Source of the DNA: Nannobrachium achirus
Lineage: Eukaryota; Chordata; Actinopteri; Myctophiformes; Myctophidae
Direction of reading: 5' to 3'
DNA: 64,000 nt
Assembly (NCBI GenBank): GCA_963921795.1
Contig: OY997642.1
Location: 4,795,944 to 4,859,943, forward strand
The notes under the pieces were generated by a model. That model ran no database searches and had not been told where the DNA came from. It saw only the letters and a list, made by a program, of their open reading frames with translations. Both the position numbers and the translations under genes were made by a program. Below are positions 18,935 to 36,240 of this stretch, in pieces. The stretch's first letter is position 1. The number at the start of each line of letters is the position of its first letter.

Positions 18935-19851
18935 AGGGGGCGTGACACGGCCAAAACAGCTAATTATGGCTATCAAATTAGCCAATTTTTTTAATGATGT
19001 CATGTACCCCCATGTTAAATTATCCAATCAAATTAATTTATTGTAGTTACTGTACTGAAAGTAGTACTTTCTGTACAGTAACGGCAATACATTAATTTGA
19101 TTGGGCTAATATGGGGGGAGGGGCGGAGACTCGCGGAGTCGAGTATCCATATCATTATCTTTTGAAACTGCCCCAAAAAAAGCTGACCGAGGTGTGTTTC
19201 CGACTTTCTAAACCAACTTTAAAACTATCAGTTCTAGGGGTAAAAATTATATAGCATTCGCTATAAAATCAATGGTTAGACCGATAAAAAAGTACATGTC
19301 TTCTTCAAAAAAAGGTGTCAAAAAAGGTGTACGAGGGTCAACACGCTTCTCCCCGTCTATGAGACGGTTTTGTCGGCCATACCCTGCTGTCTCTTTCCCT
19401 AACCTGACTGGAGCACCAGAGTAGACCGACCGGAGCAAGCCATGTCCTGCTGTCTCACCGGAGCACAGCGAGCAGCCGGACTGAGGTCCGTGCTCCGTGG
19501 CTCATACACTCTGTGTGTGTGTAGCCTGTGTGTGTGTGTGCTTTAGCGCGCGCGCGCGTGTGTGTGTGTGTGTGTGTGTGTGTGTCACAATAGCTCTCGC
19601 AAACATCTATGCTCGCAAATAGCCGTGCGGTGCAGCGTTAGCCGGGCTACACGCTAACAACAAGCCAAGCCATCACGTTGTGCGCGGCACCGCACGACGG
19701 ACGAAGTATACATTGCGCGGCACCGCACGACGGACGAAGTATACATTCACTACTAACTGATACGGCCCCGCCTCCTTTTCAGACTGTTTGAAGAAACACC
19801 ACGTGACCTACTGTATCATAATGTTAATTTTCGGCCGGTGTCGCCACTCCT
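18935..19851. mobile_element. TTAA-target MITE, about 0.92 kb
   Basis: Inverted ends AGGGGGCGTGACACGGCC and GGCCGGTGTCGCCACTCCT are flanked by TTAA (18,931-18,934; 19,852-19,855). It contains an imperfect hairpin at 19,025-19,106 around CTGTACTGAAAG, a (TG)n tract, and a 33-bp direct duplication at 19,681-19,745. Kolobok- or piggyBac-like by target site. Confidence 0.8.
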
Positions 19852-19919
19852 TTAATATCTAGTAGTCATGCAGAGCCAGATGTCTCGCTTGCCAAAAAAT
19901 AACTGAATATATAATTATT

Positions 19920-20750
19920 GCGACCGTAGGTCGCATTTACTATCAAACCCTGCACAAAGTGTAAGTCCGTCAGTCAGTCAGTCAGTCAGTCAGTCAGTCA
20001 GTCAGTGTGTCTGTCACACCTCACACGTCACACTCTTGCCCTGCTCATATCTCCGCAACCGTTGCCCCGATCCATGCCAAATTTTGCACACACACCCCCG
20101 GAGCTCCAGGGACCCCCAGGTCCCTGGGGGACCCCCAGATGTAAAAAATGACCAAATGTGCTAAACTGACCAAATGACCACCCCAACGGGGCTGCTCACG
20201 GGGAATTCCCGGGGACCACCGACTCCTGGTGCTCCAGAACGGATGCAAAAGTGGTGGCGCCCCCAGTGGAGGACCCCCTACACTGCAGCTCACATAAAAT
20301 GCCGTAACTCCGGCTAGGAGCGACCGGGACAGCCGGGGCCGGTACCTATTCGTCCGCCATGCCGGCGCGGAGACCCCACCCCTCATTTCTCACATGGCCC
20401 TCTTCTAGCGCCACCATGAGGCCGATTCTTGCAAAACACATTTTTGGACACTGCTCCTACAATTTTTGCCCTAAAATCACGCAAATCGGTACACAGTATG
20501 TCTACACTCATCCCATCAACATGAATCTCTCCCATATAGCGCCACCTCCAGGCCGATTTTTAAAAACACATTTTTGGACACTGCTCCTACAGATTTTGCC
20601 CTAAAATCACGAAAATCACTACACAGTATGTCTACACTCATGTCATCAACATGGATCAGGAAGATTTTGGCAAAACACATTTTTGCCCTATTTGTGGAGA
20701 TAAGTGACCTACGGTCGCTTATCTCCCGATTAGGGAGTCTTACTGGTAAT
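19920..20750 (+). mobile_element. Helentron-like (HINE/DINE-type) element, long copy
   Basis: Starts GCGACCGTAGGTCGC; has a (GTCA)n tract at about 19,970-20,006; carries the inverted terminal repeat GACCTACGGTCGC at 20,706-20,718 close to, but not at, the 3' end; then a stem-loop CTCCC-GATTA-GGGAG (20,723-20,737) and a short tail. This order (5' terminal repeat, GTCN microsatellite, internal 3' copy of the repeat, 3' hairpin) is the known plan of Helentron-associated elements. Between 20,409 and 20,690 a duplicated GCGCCA core is present that the 60.6-kb copy lacks. Confidence 0.75.
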
Positions 20751-21465
20751 ATCTATAAAGTGGGCAGCGGCAGTGTGCGCACAGTACCTAGAAGACAAAA
20801 GGCATATAGGCTAGGTTTTGGGTTTTACCAACCTACCTTTGTTTTTATAATGTTTTGTCATGATGGCGCAGTTATCACTTGTGTGCAAAGGACGATGATA
20901 CACGAAAGAAGAAGAATGTAACACCAGCTTCTACCAATTAATACATTGCTGTGACAGACAGGCTGAGACAGCCAACGTGCTTCCTTGTAGACTACATAAT
21001 CCACTGGGTCCAGCTTGGTTCAGATCAATCATATCAACATAACAGTAATAACACCAACCAAAGTCTAAAACACAGTGCCGTACCGTAGGCAGCTCAGCAG
21101 CTGTGTTGTGTGAGTGACAAGACTGATTTGCGCTTCGCCGTATCAGCGACCACCACCTGGAACTGATGCGCTAATTATTGATCTGACCTAGTTTCTCGCA
21201 ATGATGTAATGATTAATTTGAGCAAGATATAACATTTTAAAAGGCTTTTATAGGCCTAGGTCTACTCTTAAACTCTCTCATGCTCACAAGATGCTCACAC
21301 AACACAATTTCCTATATTGATCAGATACACATACACACCTGAAAGCATTCACGGCACGCTGATGAACAGTTAATTTGAGCAGTGATGGAAAAAGTACTCC
21401 CATTCTTTACTTAAGTAAAAGTATTAATACTGCATTATTAGCTACACATATGGCACAGACAGAGA

Positions 21466-21499
<34 letters not shown>

Positions 21500-23990
21500 C
21501 TTTATTATAGACTATAGCGAATATATTTGTTTAATTTCGCTGTTTTAATATTTAATTAGTAGCACTGATGAAAGCACCATGCATGCCTTAATTGTTAAGA
21601 GGCTGCGCAAAAAAAGAAAAGGAAAAAAAAGCAGCGCTCGACGGCACTGTCATTTGATGCACATTTTCCAGTACTTTATGTCGCCCATCCCCGCAGATAA
21701 TGTGATACACGCTCCATATAAATGACGTTCCAACCTGCATCTTCGAGGTGGCTTTTGATGGCGTTTCACCTCGCTAAAAAACCTCCATGATTTTCACCTT
21801 CAACAGATTGGCAGCACTGCGGGACTCATTGCATATGCAAACAGAAGGTAATAAAATGGATTTGGGAGCATAGCCTAATTACAATGCATGTCTCATAAAA
21901 AACAATATATATTTTATAGTTGAAGGGCAAATACACGTTATACACAGTAGTATGGTCGGCAATGTGCGAGCCCATGGCACCTTCCGCGACCCCAAGTTGG
22001 GTCGGGACACATAGTTTGAGAACCGCTGCCACTTTGTCTTTCCGTGGAGGCTGGAGCCTTGTTTCTTTATTCAATCAACTGCCAGAAAAAATAAAATAAA
22101 ACTTTTTCCCCACTCAACTCTGGCCCGAGATCGCTAGGGGTGGTCATCCAGGATATCTGGCTTGATTGAAAAGCTATCAGATATTTCACTGGCACAGCGG
22201 GATATACCGGGCCCGAATTCAAGACAGAGGATCGCTGTCGTTTGAAATGATCACCGATCAACCCCCGGCCCCGAGTTCTGATCTCATGCAATCTCGCATT
22301 TCGTCTGTGGGGCCTCTTAGGGACAGTTTAAGGAATGGATTACACTCAAACTATATGCCTATGCGGGTGACATGACAACTGCCTGGCCAAAAGGAAACTT
22401 CCCTAACAATACATTTGGCTTGTAGATATCCTGCTGAGTAGAGTGGGCTTGAGGGGTTTTCTCCTGGCTATATTTAAACATGCTAATTTACAATGCCCCA
22501 GACCATGGTGGCTGTGACCACAGCGCAGAGATAATCCCATGCAGTTATAATTCCTTATCAAATGTGTGTACATCTCCCATTTTCACATTCCCCACCGGGA
22601 GGCGTCCCAACCGGTGTACAGAATGTCAAAATACAGAAAGCCCACTTTAATCTTAATAACTTAATAATCAACAGTCTATTTGACAAGATAGTTGAATCAG
22701 GTTGGGGAACTGGAGGCGTGAGACCTTCCCAGACGATCAAATCAACATACTCTAGAGTCTATTGTCTTCAACCGAGCCTCACAGAAGATTCCCTGTGGAG
22801 CTTGACACCTTAAAACTTGAATGCATAATTAAGCCAGGCCTATGTAAATATCAGCATTTGTTGCCAGTGAAACAGCTCTGTTGTCTGTGAACTGTGGAAT
22901 TTACCATTCACTCAGATTACCTTGATTCACTCAAATCTCGGTGCTTTCCCGTCTAGCCCCTTGTCCTCTGCTTTCATGACCTGTACTTTATGAATATGAT
23001 CCCAAAATATACCACACCAGTGTGCCAGTGGACACCTTCCGCTGTGCCACCAGGAGGCCGACTCATGTAAAACACAGTTTTTGATATTACTCCTATAGAC
23101 TTGTTCCAAAAGATCAGGCAAATCAGTACAGAGTAGCCTATCTCTATAGTCAAGAGATCAAGACTGATCTCTCCCATATTATTTCATATACCTTCCTAGT
23201 TGGCTTCCAAAGTTTGTAGGATTGGTCCGTTCACCCTCAAATATGTCTCTTTTACTCCTCTGCAATTAAAGGAAAACTTTAGTTACTTTTTAGATTTAGA
23301 TTATTTTCACAAAACACACATTGATCACTTCAGCCCTATGACTAAATATATATATATACATACTTATTTGGCTATATTTGAAAATAGCAATGCTGAGCTT
23401 GTAGATCTGCTATTTTCTTAAGCATTGTGAAGGCTTGTGAAATGGGACATTCTGAGCCCACTGTAGACATTCTACTGGATATGGTACGTCATGGCCTAAT
23501 ATGAGCCAATAGGGGAAGAGGATTAATGTCATGTGATTCATTGTTTGGCCCGGGCAAAAACTGTGATGTGTGTCTCAAAGAATCAACAGACCCTCACCTC
23601 TGTGAAGACAACCAACGAGAGAAGACTGCTGTCTTTGTCATTGCTGTTATTCTACATTCTTCACAATTACGTGTGATTTCTCAAGATGTTCATCTCAGCT
23701 TGTAGACAATATGTAGACACATTTCCACATTGTGGACAATAAACAAAACTAACTAACTAACTAACTATGGGATGTTTTCCAATTAACCAAAATAGAAAAT
23801 AGATTTGAATGTGTTTAAATCGTTTTGCTGTGGGAACCTCCTCACGGACCCCTGGGGGTCCCCAGACCCCACTTTGAGAACCACTAGCTGCTCTTCTCAG
23901 GAACACAGCTTAACTCCACCTCCCCTGAAAGCATGTGTTCCATTCTCCACGCCTCCATCCAATGAGAAAGAGGAATACGATATATCTGTC
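20751..23990. other. Gene-free stretch between genes A and B
   Basis: Contains the start of a hAT-like MITE (AGTGATGGAAAAAGTACTCC, 21,382), a (GA)n tract at 21,462-21,496, a worn hAT end (GGTCGGGACACATAGTTTGA) at about 22,000, the GCGCCA-type repeat core at 23,020-23,215, hAT-MITE internal sequence with a half hairpin at 23,240-23,420, an (AACT)n tract near 23,745-23,768, and another hAT end near 23,835-23,886. None of the short frames is supported as a gene. Confidence 0.55.
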
Positions 23991-24006
23991 CCTCCCCCCC
24001 TGAAGG

Positions 24007-24050
24007 AACCAATCAGTGTTAGGGTCTGAGCATCCAGTAAATAAATACAG
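24007..24050 (+). promoter_or_regulatory. Putative core promoter of C1q-like gene B
   Basis: AACCAATCAGTGTTAGGGTC (a CCAAT-containing block) lies about 60-80 bp before the ATG and is followed by an AT-rich TATA-like TAAATAAATACA at about 24,038-24,049. The block recurs before gene C at 51,103-51,124 (AACCAATCAATGTTAGGTC), the only strong match in the upstream regions, suggesting a shared promoter element. Confidence 0.55.
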
Positions 24051-24088
24051 GGTGTTGAGAGTGTTCTGTTCACAATCTGGACTTCACC

Positions 24089-29519
<5,431 letters not shown>

Positions 29520-29607
29520 GGATAAACTCAAGCAAATACTCAAGTATTCAGAGGTACAAATTACATTACATTGCATTGTTCTGTTGAAATTCAGAACATT
29601 TCCCAAA

Positions 29608-29618
29608 AATAAAATAAA
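29608..29618 (+). terminator. Polyadenylation signals of gene B
   Basis: Two overlapping AATAAA hexamers about 90-100 bp after the stop codon. The gene A flank lacks them at the matching place. Confidence 0.6.
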
Positions 29619-29660
29619 GTAAATGTATGATAATACACAAACGAATGTGTAGTTGTGAAA

Positions 29661-29702
29661 AAAGCAGATCTACAAACTTGTGAGCACGTAGATCGTCTAT
29701 TT
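29661..29702. repeat. Hairpin core repeat (short)
   Basis: GCAGATCTACAAACTTGTGA facing GAGCACGTAGATCGTC; partner of 10,839-10,890. Confidence 0.75.
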
Positions 29703-29920
29703 TCACTAATAGTTGAATTAATTATTAATAAGGAATACAAAAAAGTAAAATATTTCTATTGGAAATGTAGAGGAGAGAATATTATGTGCTCGCTAAAATA
29801 ATGGTAATAAAATAATTATAAAGTAATTGCAAAATGATGACTCATGATGACTCAGTGGTTTTCAAAGTGAGGTCCAGGGACCCCCAGGGGTTCCAGGGGG
29901 TCCCCAGTAATATGAGTTAA

Positions 29921-30593
29921 AGGACAACTCTGCCCTAAATCACTTCTAGGCTCATTTTCCTACTTATATGGATCCAAAAAGACTGTCCATGTGGTCTATT
30001 AGGCACAAATGCCCCTGTTGTCTAGTTTCCCCAGCAGAACCCTGCAGCTCTCATAGCATAGAGTGGAGCCTATAAGCCTATCGCTTTTACACTATTTGTT
30101 GTGGTTAAAAGTTTTTATTTTTCATGAATGTGTTACTAGTTGTCATTACAAACACATCCATGCTATCGTTGTCCCACAAAAGTCATGACACTCTGCTAAA
30201 CAGATGTTATGCTTTTATGTGTTTTGCCAAGTCCCGGAAAAGACACACTGTGATTGGCCAATACAGTCACTTTGATTGGCAGTTGTGCCGAATGCTCACC
30301 CCAAAACATGTTTTTTGCCATTGTGGTGGCTTGTGTGGTGCAATCAAGGCATGGATGTGTTTGTAATGACAACTAGTAACACAGTCACTTTTTAATAAAT
30401 CACTTTTGACCGCAACAAATAGTGTAAAAGCGATAGGCTTATAAGCTCCACTCTATGCTATGAGAGCTGCTTGGTTCTGCAGGGGAAAATGGACAACAGG
30501 GGCATTTGTGCCTAATAGACCCCATGGACAGTCTTTTTGGATCAATATAAGTAGGAAAATGAGCCTAGAAGTGATTTAGGGCGGAGTTGTCCT
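29921..30593. mobile_element. Foldback MITE with TTAA target (family AGGACAACTCTGCCC)
   Basis: Inverted arms of about 220-250 bp: AGGACAACTCTGCCCTAAAT at the left, its complement at the right, flanked by TTAA (29,917-29,920; 30,594-30,597). Gene A flank at about 11,347-11,352 keeps the single TTAA empty site. Related worn fragment: 46,700-47,010. Spurious frames inside are ignored. Confidence 0.88.
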
Positions 30594-33500
30594 TTAATAT
30601 TGCATAAACAATTCTGTTTAAACACTTCAACCGTACACACATCGGGTATCTGAAAATAGCTGATCTACAAGGGGCGGCTGTAGCTCAAGAGGTTGTGCCC
30701 AGTGGGAAATGATGTTCTCATTCGACAGTCTAATTCAGAGTCCAAATGGAGAGCCACCCCATTGGTCAGTGCTTTGGAGTGATGCAAGGCGGTCGTGTCG
30801 CCCCATTGGCCGGCCCGCCTGTCAGTCAACCCCCCTCTCTCTGGCTTTCAGAACACTGAGAGCGGCCATGTTGTATTTTCCACTGGAGTTCATGTTAATT
30901 TAATTCATAATAAATCACAGAGCACCTCCTAAAATATAGCTGTTAAATATTGTATCTGCCAAGGCCTGATAAACCCACGTTTTGTTACCTGGCAGCTCTT
31001 GCTGCATTTTTGAAAGAGTAATCTTGTTATCTGTTCTAGTGCTAGTGTCTGCTGACTCTGCTCTGCAGTGCAGTAGAGATGGGATTTATGGCTCTTTAAA
31101 GTGAGCCGGATCTCTGGGATTCGTTCATTTCAAAGAGCCGTTCAAAAGACTGGCCCATTCAGTTACTATGCGAACCGGATCCCATTGTTCATTTCAAAGA
31201 ACTGTTCAAAAGACTTGATTCGTTTGCAAACGTCCCATCTCTAACACAGAGCTAACAGGAGGAACTAGCTGCATTATTGTATTCACAGTAAATCGTGGAG
31301 GGCAGCAACAAAAATCTAAGTCTACATTTTCTAATTAAATTAGCAAGGCCTAGATGAATCCGCTCCAGGTTATTTTAAACATTTTCGTGCATTGGACTCA
31401 TGGACCTCTGAGTGTTCCTGCCCTGTGCTAACCGATTAGCCACTTCCAAGAGCATATAACCACAGCATTAAGAGGTAAGTGCACATTATAGTCTAATGAT
31501 TAGAATTTGCAACGAAAAACAGGTCCAACATTGTGTGATTAATAGGCAGGTTTGAATTTGTCCATATGATTAAATAAAAGGCTACAGTAGCCTGCTGACT
31601 GTTAGCCTCGCCTTTTTCAACATGGAATTAAATGACATGTTGCTGCTATCAAAGTCAAAATTCTGACAGGACAATGCCTTAATTAGACTCGGGGATGTTT
31701 GGCTTATTAAGCATCATGTGGTGACGTTTTGTGTCCATTTGGAGATGGGAAACTAGTCCAGATGTACAGTAGGAGTTGGCTTTATTCTGCAGTGTTTACA
31801 ATTGTACAGCCATGGCTCAATCTGACTATAATCTGTTCAGAGATATGACAATGCAACGTTTTTGCTCATCTATATCAGGCTGTTTTAATGATCAGGGCAA
31901 TGGGTGTTTTATTTGGTCCATCTGGGGTGTGCCATGACAATGTAGTGGATACTGAATGGAAGCTAACAGTGCTAATGACAGCGATTTTCCCCCCATTGTG
32001 TTTATCATGGAAGGTGTGAATATGTGGCCAATATCAACAGATCTTACACAATTTAAATGCAAATATTCGAAGCTTAAGAAGGTGACGGTCTTTCACACGT
32101 AATTATTGGCGTGAATGGGCCGTTATTCTTTGTAGATATAATGTAAATAAATTAATTATCCCATATTAATTCAATATAACCACGTAGCCATATAAAGCAG
32201 GGGTTCTCAAAGTGGGACTGAAATGTGGGTTCCTTTAGGGGATCTAAATTGACCCATACAGGTCTAACTTTGACAGAAATGGAACCAAATGAACCTGTAA
32301 AGGAACATTTCCACTTGTACACTGTCAGAGTTACAAACTTGGGTCTATTTGTTTTAATATCAATCATTATGATGGGAACCAAGTGGAACCCCTCACCAGA
32401 GGACCCCTGGGGGTCTCTGAAATCCACTTTGAGAACCACTGTCAGTGTGCAGGAAGAGTCATTCTTTAATTCACTATTGCAGTCATTTAAATTATTCAAA
32501 TCCTTCAGTAATAATTTTATCTATCAGCTACTTAATGCTATCAAACTCCTAAAGGTGAACCACTGTCAGTGTTATTTCTGTAAGGGGGTCTCCGTGTCTC
32601 CTGTGCTCGAGTAAACAGAAGATACATTTTCAAGTGGATTACTTGCCATTTGTTTTACATCCAATTTATTTTTTATCTTTCAGAGACATGATCAGCTGTT
32701 CTACCTCCTTTTGGAATCCGGGTCCTTCCACCCATCGACGCTTACTTTCTACTGCAGGGGTCTTCAACGTGTTCAGGCCAAGGACCCCTTAGCTGAGACA
32801 GCTCAAGCAGGGACCACTACATATTGCATAAAATTGTTGCAGATTAAACCTTTTCATAGATTGCTCCATTTATCATCCGTGTTGTGTAAATGGTTGTTTG
32901 TTTCATACATTTAACCACTTAAAACGCCCAATAGACAATGCTTGGCTCCTCTTCCACTCACAACCTCTTTGCAGAAAATAGCCGATCTACAAGCTCACAA
33001 CAAACTTGTGACTTGCTATTTTTGGCTTATGTTCCGCAGAAGAGAGAAGTGCTTAATAAAAATAAGCAGCCCACCTTGTAGTAACACTTTGGCTATCTCA
33101 GTCACATTGCTCATTCAACATAACCATATGAACCCTAGCATGAACATTTGGTGAAAATACCAGTATCTACAAGCTCACAAGTCACAAGGGATCACATTGA
33201 TAGCTAGTAGATCTGCTATTTCGGCAAAGACATTTGGTGTACAGAGAAATATTGGAAATATTATAGTATTGCATAACTGGACAAACATTGTTGTTGAAAC
33301 AAGTTTTATTAAAAACTCCCATTGCATCATGGTTTCAAGTTGTACAACTTTTGTATTTATTATTGCAGTAACATGACCATCTTTCTTTCCCCAATACATA
33401 CATTTAAGTCACACCCTTTAACCACTGGTAAAATGTGATCAGGTCTTAAGTGGGGACATTCCCATGGTTAAGGCCTGCGTAGGCCTGCATAGTCGATGAA

Positions 33501-34578
33501 AGTGATGTATGCCTCTTCAACCTTCCCAGAAGTCCAGGATCTGCAAGCGCCTAGAAGATTCTGCTTCTGTAAGACAGAATTGAGTGATGTCAATTTGTCA
33601 TTTGCTATACTTATTGCTGCAAGTGAGATTTATTTGTGAAAATAAGAATTTAAATGGCTCTGTATTCCCAATCCCATCTCTCTCAATGTCCCTCTCAATG
33701 TGTTAAAAGAAATGTCCATGAATGAGCTGATCTTTGTGGGGCTCTTGGATTAAATTTGTAACCCAATTTATAATGTATGTGGGTCTGAGGACCCCCACGG
33801 TGGTCCCCATTATATTGATTGATATTAAAACAAATGGGCACACGTTTGTAACTCTGACAGTGTATAAGTGTAACCAAATGAACCCTTACAGGTGTGGTTC
33901 CATGTAGACAATGTCAAAGTTATGGGGTGTCCTTGAAATTAAAAACGATGGACCACTGCTCTAGCAGCAATGATTACTATCAGAATGCAAGCTCACAATT
34001 GAGCTTGTAGATCAATCAATTTGTGACAATGCACCATGCCATGTTGTGAGCTTGCAAATCATCTATTTCTGGCTAATGTTCCCCCCCAGAATATGCATGC
34101 TGGGGTTCAAGTTATGCACTGGCAGCACCTTTAGGAGTTTGATAACATAAGTAGCTGATAGATACAATTATTACTGAATGATTTGAGTAGTTTAAGAAGT
34201 ATGACTTTTCCTGCACACTGCTTGTTTTTATTGGAAACTGTCAGACATAACTTAATGACATGAGTACAGGTAATATAATGCATCAAGTGATCAAAAACAG
34301 CAGTAGAATTGAAGATTAGAGTTAAACTGACTCACCGTAGCATTTACTCAATGAGTAAAGGCTGGGAACGAGGCGATCTTCAGATTAACAGCTAGCTTGC
34401 TGGTTAATTCACAGTACTAAGTTGTTTACAGCAGTGATTCTCAACCTGTGGGTCGGGACCCCCAGAGGGGTCCCTAAATTATTGTGAGGGGTCCCCAGAT
34501 GATTAACTTAATGTGCAACATTGTTTTCTCACTCAACAGTAAAAAAAAAAAAACAACATAAAGTCAAAGTGTATAGAG

Positions 34579-35037
34579 CAGCTGTCTTCAACAGGAGGTC
34601 CGGGACCCCTAGGGGGTCCTCAGAGCTACAACAGGGGGTCCTCCAAATCTTTGTGTGATTTTTTATATTAACCACTTGAACCCTGGCGTCCATATTCTGA
34701 TATCTTTAGCCAAAAATAGCCGATCTACAAGCTCACAAGGCGTGAGCTTGTAGATCGGCTATTTTCAGCTAAAGAGATTTGGTGTAGAGGGGAAAAAGAG
34801 CAGACTAAGTACAGAATGAAAGGTAAAGTTTATTAAGTATTGATGGTTCAAGTGGTTAAATATCTGAAAACACAAATTGACATGAATCAATTTGTGTTTG
34901 TGACATGAAAAAAAAAATACACAGATTATTATGCTATCAAATGATGAAACTATATGGTATCTATGGGTTGTGGGGGTCCCTGCTTCATCTCTTTCTTGAC
35001 TAAGGGGTCCTTGGCCTGAAAAGGTTGAAGACCCCTG
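34579..35037 (-). mobile_element. hAT MITE, family CAGGGGTCTTCAAC, second complete copy
   Basis: Opposite orientation to 25,282-25,705, with exact 8-bp duplication GTATAGAG (34,571-34,578; 35,038-35,045). The matching empty site is seen near 44,582-44,589. It carries a hairpin core at 34,712-34,766. Confidence 0.9.
34712..34766. repeat. Hairpin core repeat inside a hAT MITE
   Basis: AGCCGATCTACAAGCTCACA facing TGAGCTTGTAGATCGGCT with a very short loop. Confidence 0.92.
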
Positions 35038-35189
35038 GTATAGAGGGTATCTGCACATTTCACAGTGTGTAGCCACTGCACCTGTAAACAGAACTAAACA
35101 CATTTTAAATGTATTTTTTTTTATAGTTATTAAAATCACTTTCAGGAAAAATGCTGCATTGGTAATAGCATACTATAAACCTAATTTAC

Positions 35190-35475
35190 AAGGGGCCAAG
35201 CCATGCCCATCCACACGCCCACCACAGGCGAGGAGGCGGGTCATGCCGGAAATGAAACGCAGCGGCCAGATTTGAAACGACGGGCCTCGGCGTTTCAATA
35301 TCCGGGGGCCGAGGCCGTTCGCGGGCACACCGGGCCACGCCGGCGCGCCCCGGGCGCTTTTCTCGGGCCTGGGGCGGCACTGGCCCGGGGCTGTGGCAAA
35401 AGCGGGCGCCCCGGAGGCCCCCGGGGGGGCCAAGCGGGGGCAGGGGTCGAAAACCCGTAGAATGAGCAGGGTCCT
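35190..35475. other. Isolated GC-rich block
   Basis: About 285 bp rich in GGCC, CGGCGCGCC and GGGGG words in an otherwise AT-rich region, dense in CpG, with a hairpin GGCCTCGG...CCGAGGCC at about 35,284-35,317. Frames run through on both strands but show no domain. Origin unknown. Confidence 0.7.
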
Positions 35476-35765
35476 TTGTGCGGGTTGGACAACGATCCAT
35501 GGGTCGGCGGTTCAAATCCCAGCTTCTCCTGTCTACATGTCGAAGTGTCCTTGGGCAAGACTCTGAACCCCGAGTTGCTCCCGGTGAGCTGATTGGTGCC
35601 TTGCATGGTTTCCACCGCCACCGGTGTATGAATGTGTGTGTGTGTGAATGGGTGAATGTAATGCCCATTGTAAAGCGCTATATAAATGCACCATTTACCA
35701 TTTACAAGATCACAACGTGTAGCAATTCTATTCGCTGTGAGCTCATACTGTAGATCTGCTTTAAA

Positions 35766-36240
35766 AATAAAACCATTCTGGATATTTTGTAAACATTTTA
35801 ACAACACAAATCTTGGATGGGGGTCCATGGGGGTCCACGGGGGTCCAAACAGCCTCATTTGGGGGTCCTTGAGGTGAAAAGGTTTGAGGACCACTGCTGT
35901 GTAACCCTGCCACTGGCAGTGGGGGAAATGGAAAGTACATTTACTCAAGTAGTATTTGATTACTATTTACAGATACTTTTACTTACTTTTTATATTTACA
36001 TTTTTCAATACAGTATAACTTTTTTTTGTATTTTTTTTAAGTGGCCTGCCCAACATCCGTGGCCATTATCAAGAAGAATATTTCTATAGCAATTAGTTGA
36101 AAGCTTTAGTTACTTTGTTGCTGCTTGTTTTATACTTTCAATATTCCTAATCAAACGTTTATCCTGTACAGTAGACCTGCAATTTATTAAAACACTTTGA
36201 GAAATGTCTACATTGTGCTGTTACTACTTTTACTCAAGTA
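35766..36240. other. 3' flank of gene B, duplicated from the gene A flank
   Basis: Bases 36,080-36,240 equal 12,160-12,310 closely. A hAT end lies near 35,810-35,900 (GGGGGTCC repeats). No gene. Confidence 0.65.

Larger units (their letters stand above)
30698..35475. other. 4.8-kb gene-free insertion inside the SINE
   Basis: Bounded by a possible 5-bp duplication TTGTG (30,693-30,697; 35,476-35,480). Contents: a hAT-like MITE (AGAGATGGGA ends, about 31,075-31,250), a hAT MITE with GGTTCTCAAAGTGG ends at about 32,200-32,440, worn hAT pieces near 32,755 and 33,770-33,960, hairpin cores at 32,975-33,014, 33,155-33,225 and 33,985-34,070, a complete hAT MITE at 34,579-35,037 and a GC-rich block at its right end. 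No exon or protein domain is recognised in any frame. Confidence 0.6.
30672..35702 (+). mobile_element. tRNA-derived SINE split by a 4.8-kb insertion
   Basis: Head 30,672-30,697 contains an A box TAGCTCAAGAGG; the rest, 35,481-35,702, has the B box GGTTCAAATCC, the conserved CTTGGGCAAGACTCTGAACC and a 3' part ending GTAAAGCGCTATATAAATGC, typical of fish SINEs with an L2-like tail. TACAAG borders both ends, and the SINE lies inside a hairpin core whose two halves are 30,655-30,671 and 35,703-35,765. Confidence 0.82.

Noticed and set aside
32152-32614. 115- and 129-codon frames on both strands
   Set aside because: They lie in a hAT-type MITE with GGTTCTCAAAGTGG ends; protein text has no family pattern.
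35495-35560. Possible tRNA gene
   Set aside because: B box and flank belong to the split SINE; the A-box half lies 4.8 kb away.
35173-35948. Overlapping long frames on both strands through the GC-rich block
   Set aside because: Stop-poor because of GC content; no domain, and they cross a SINE.
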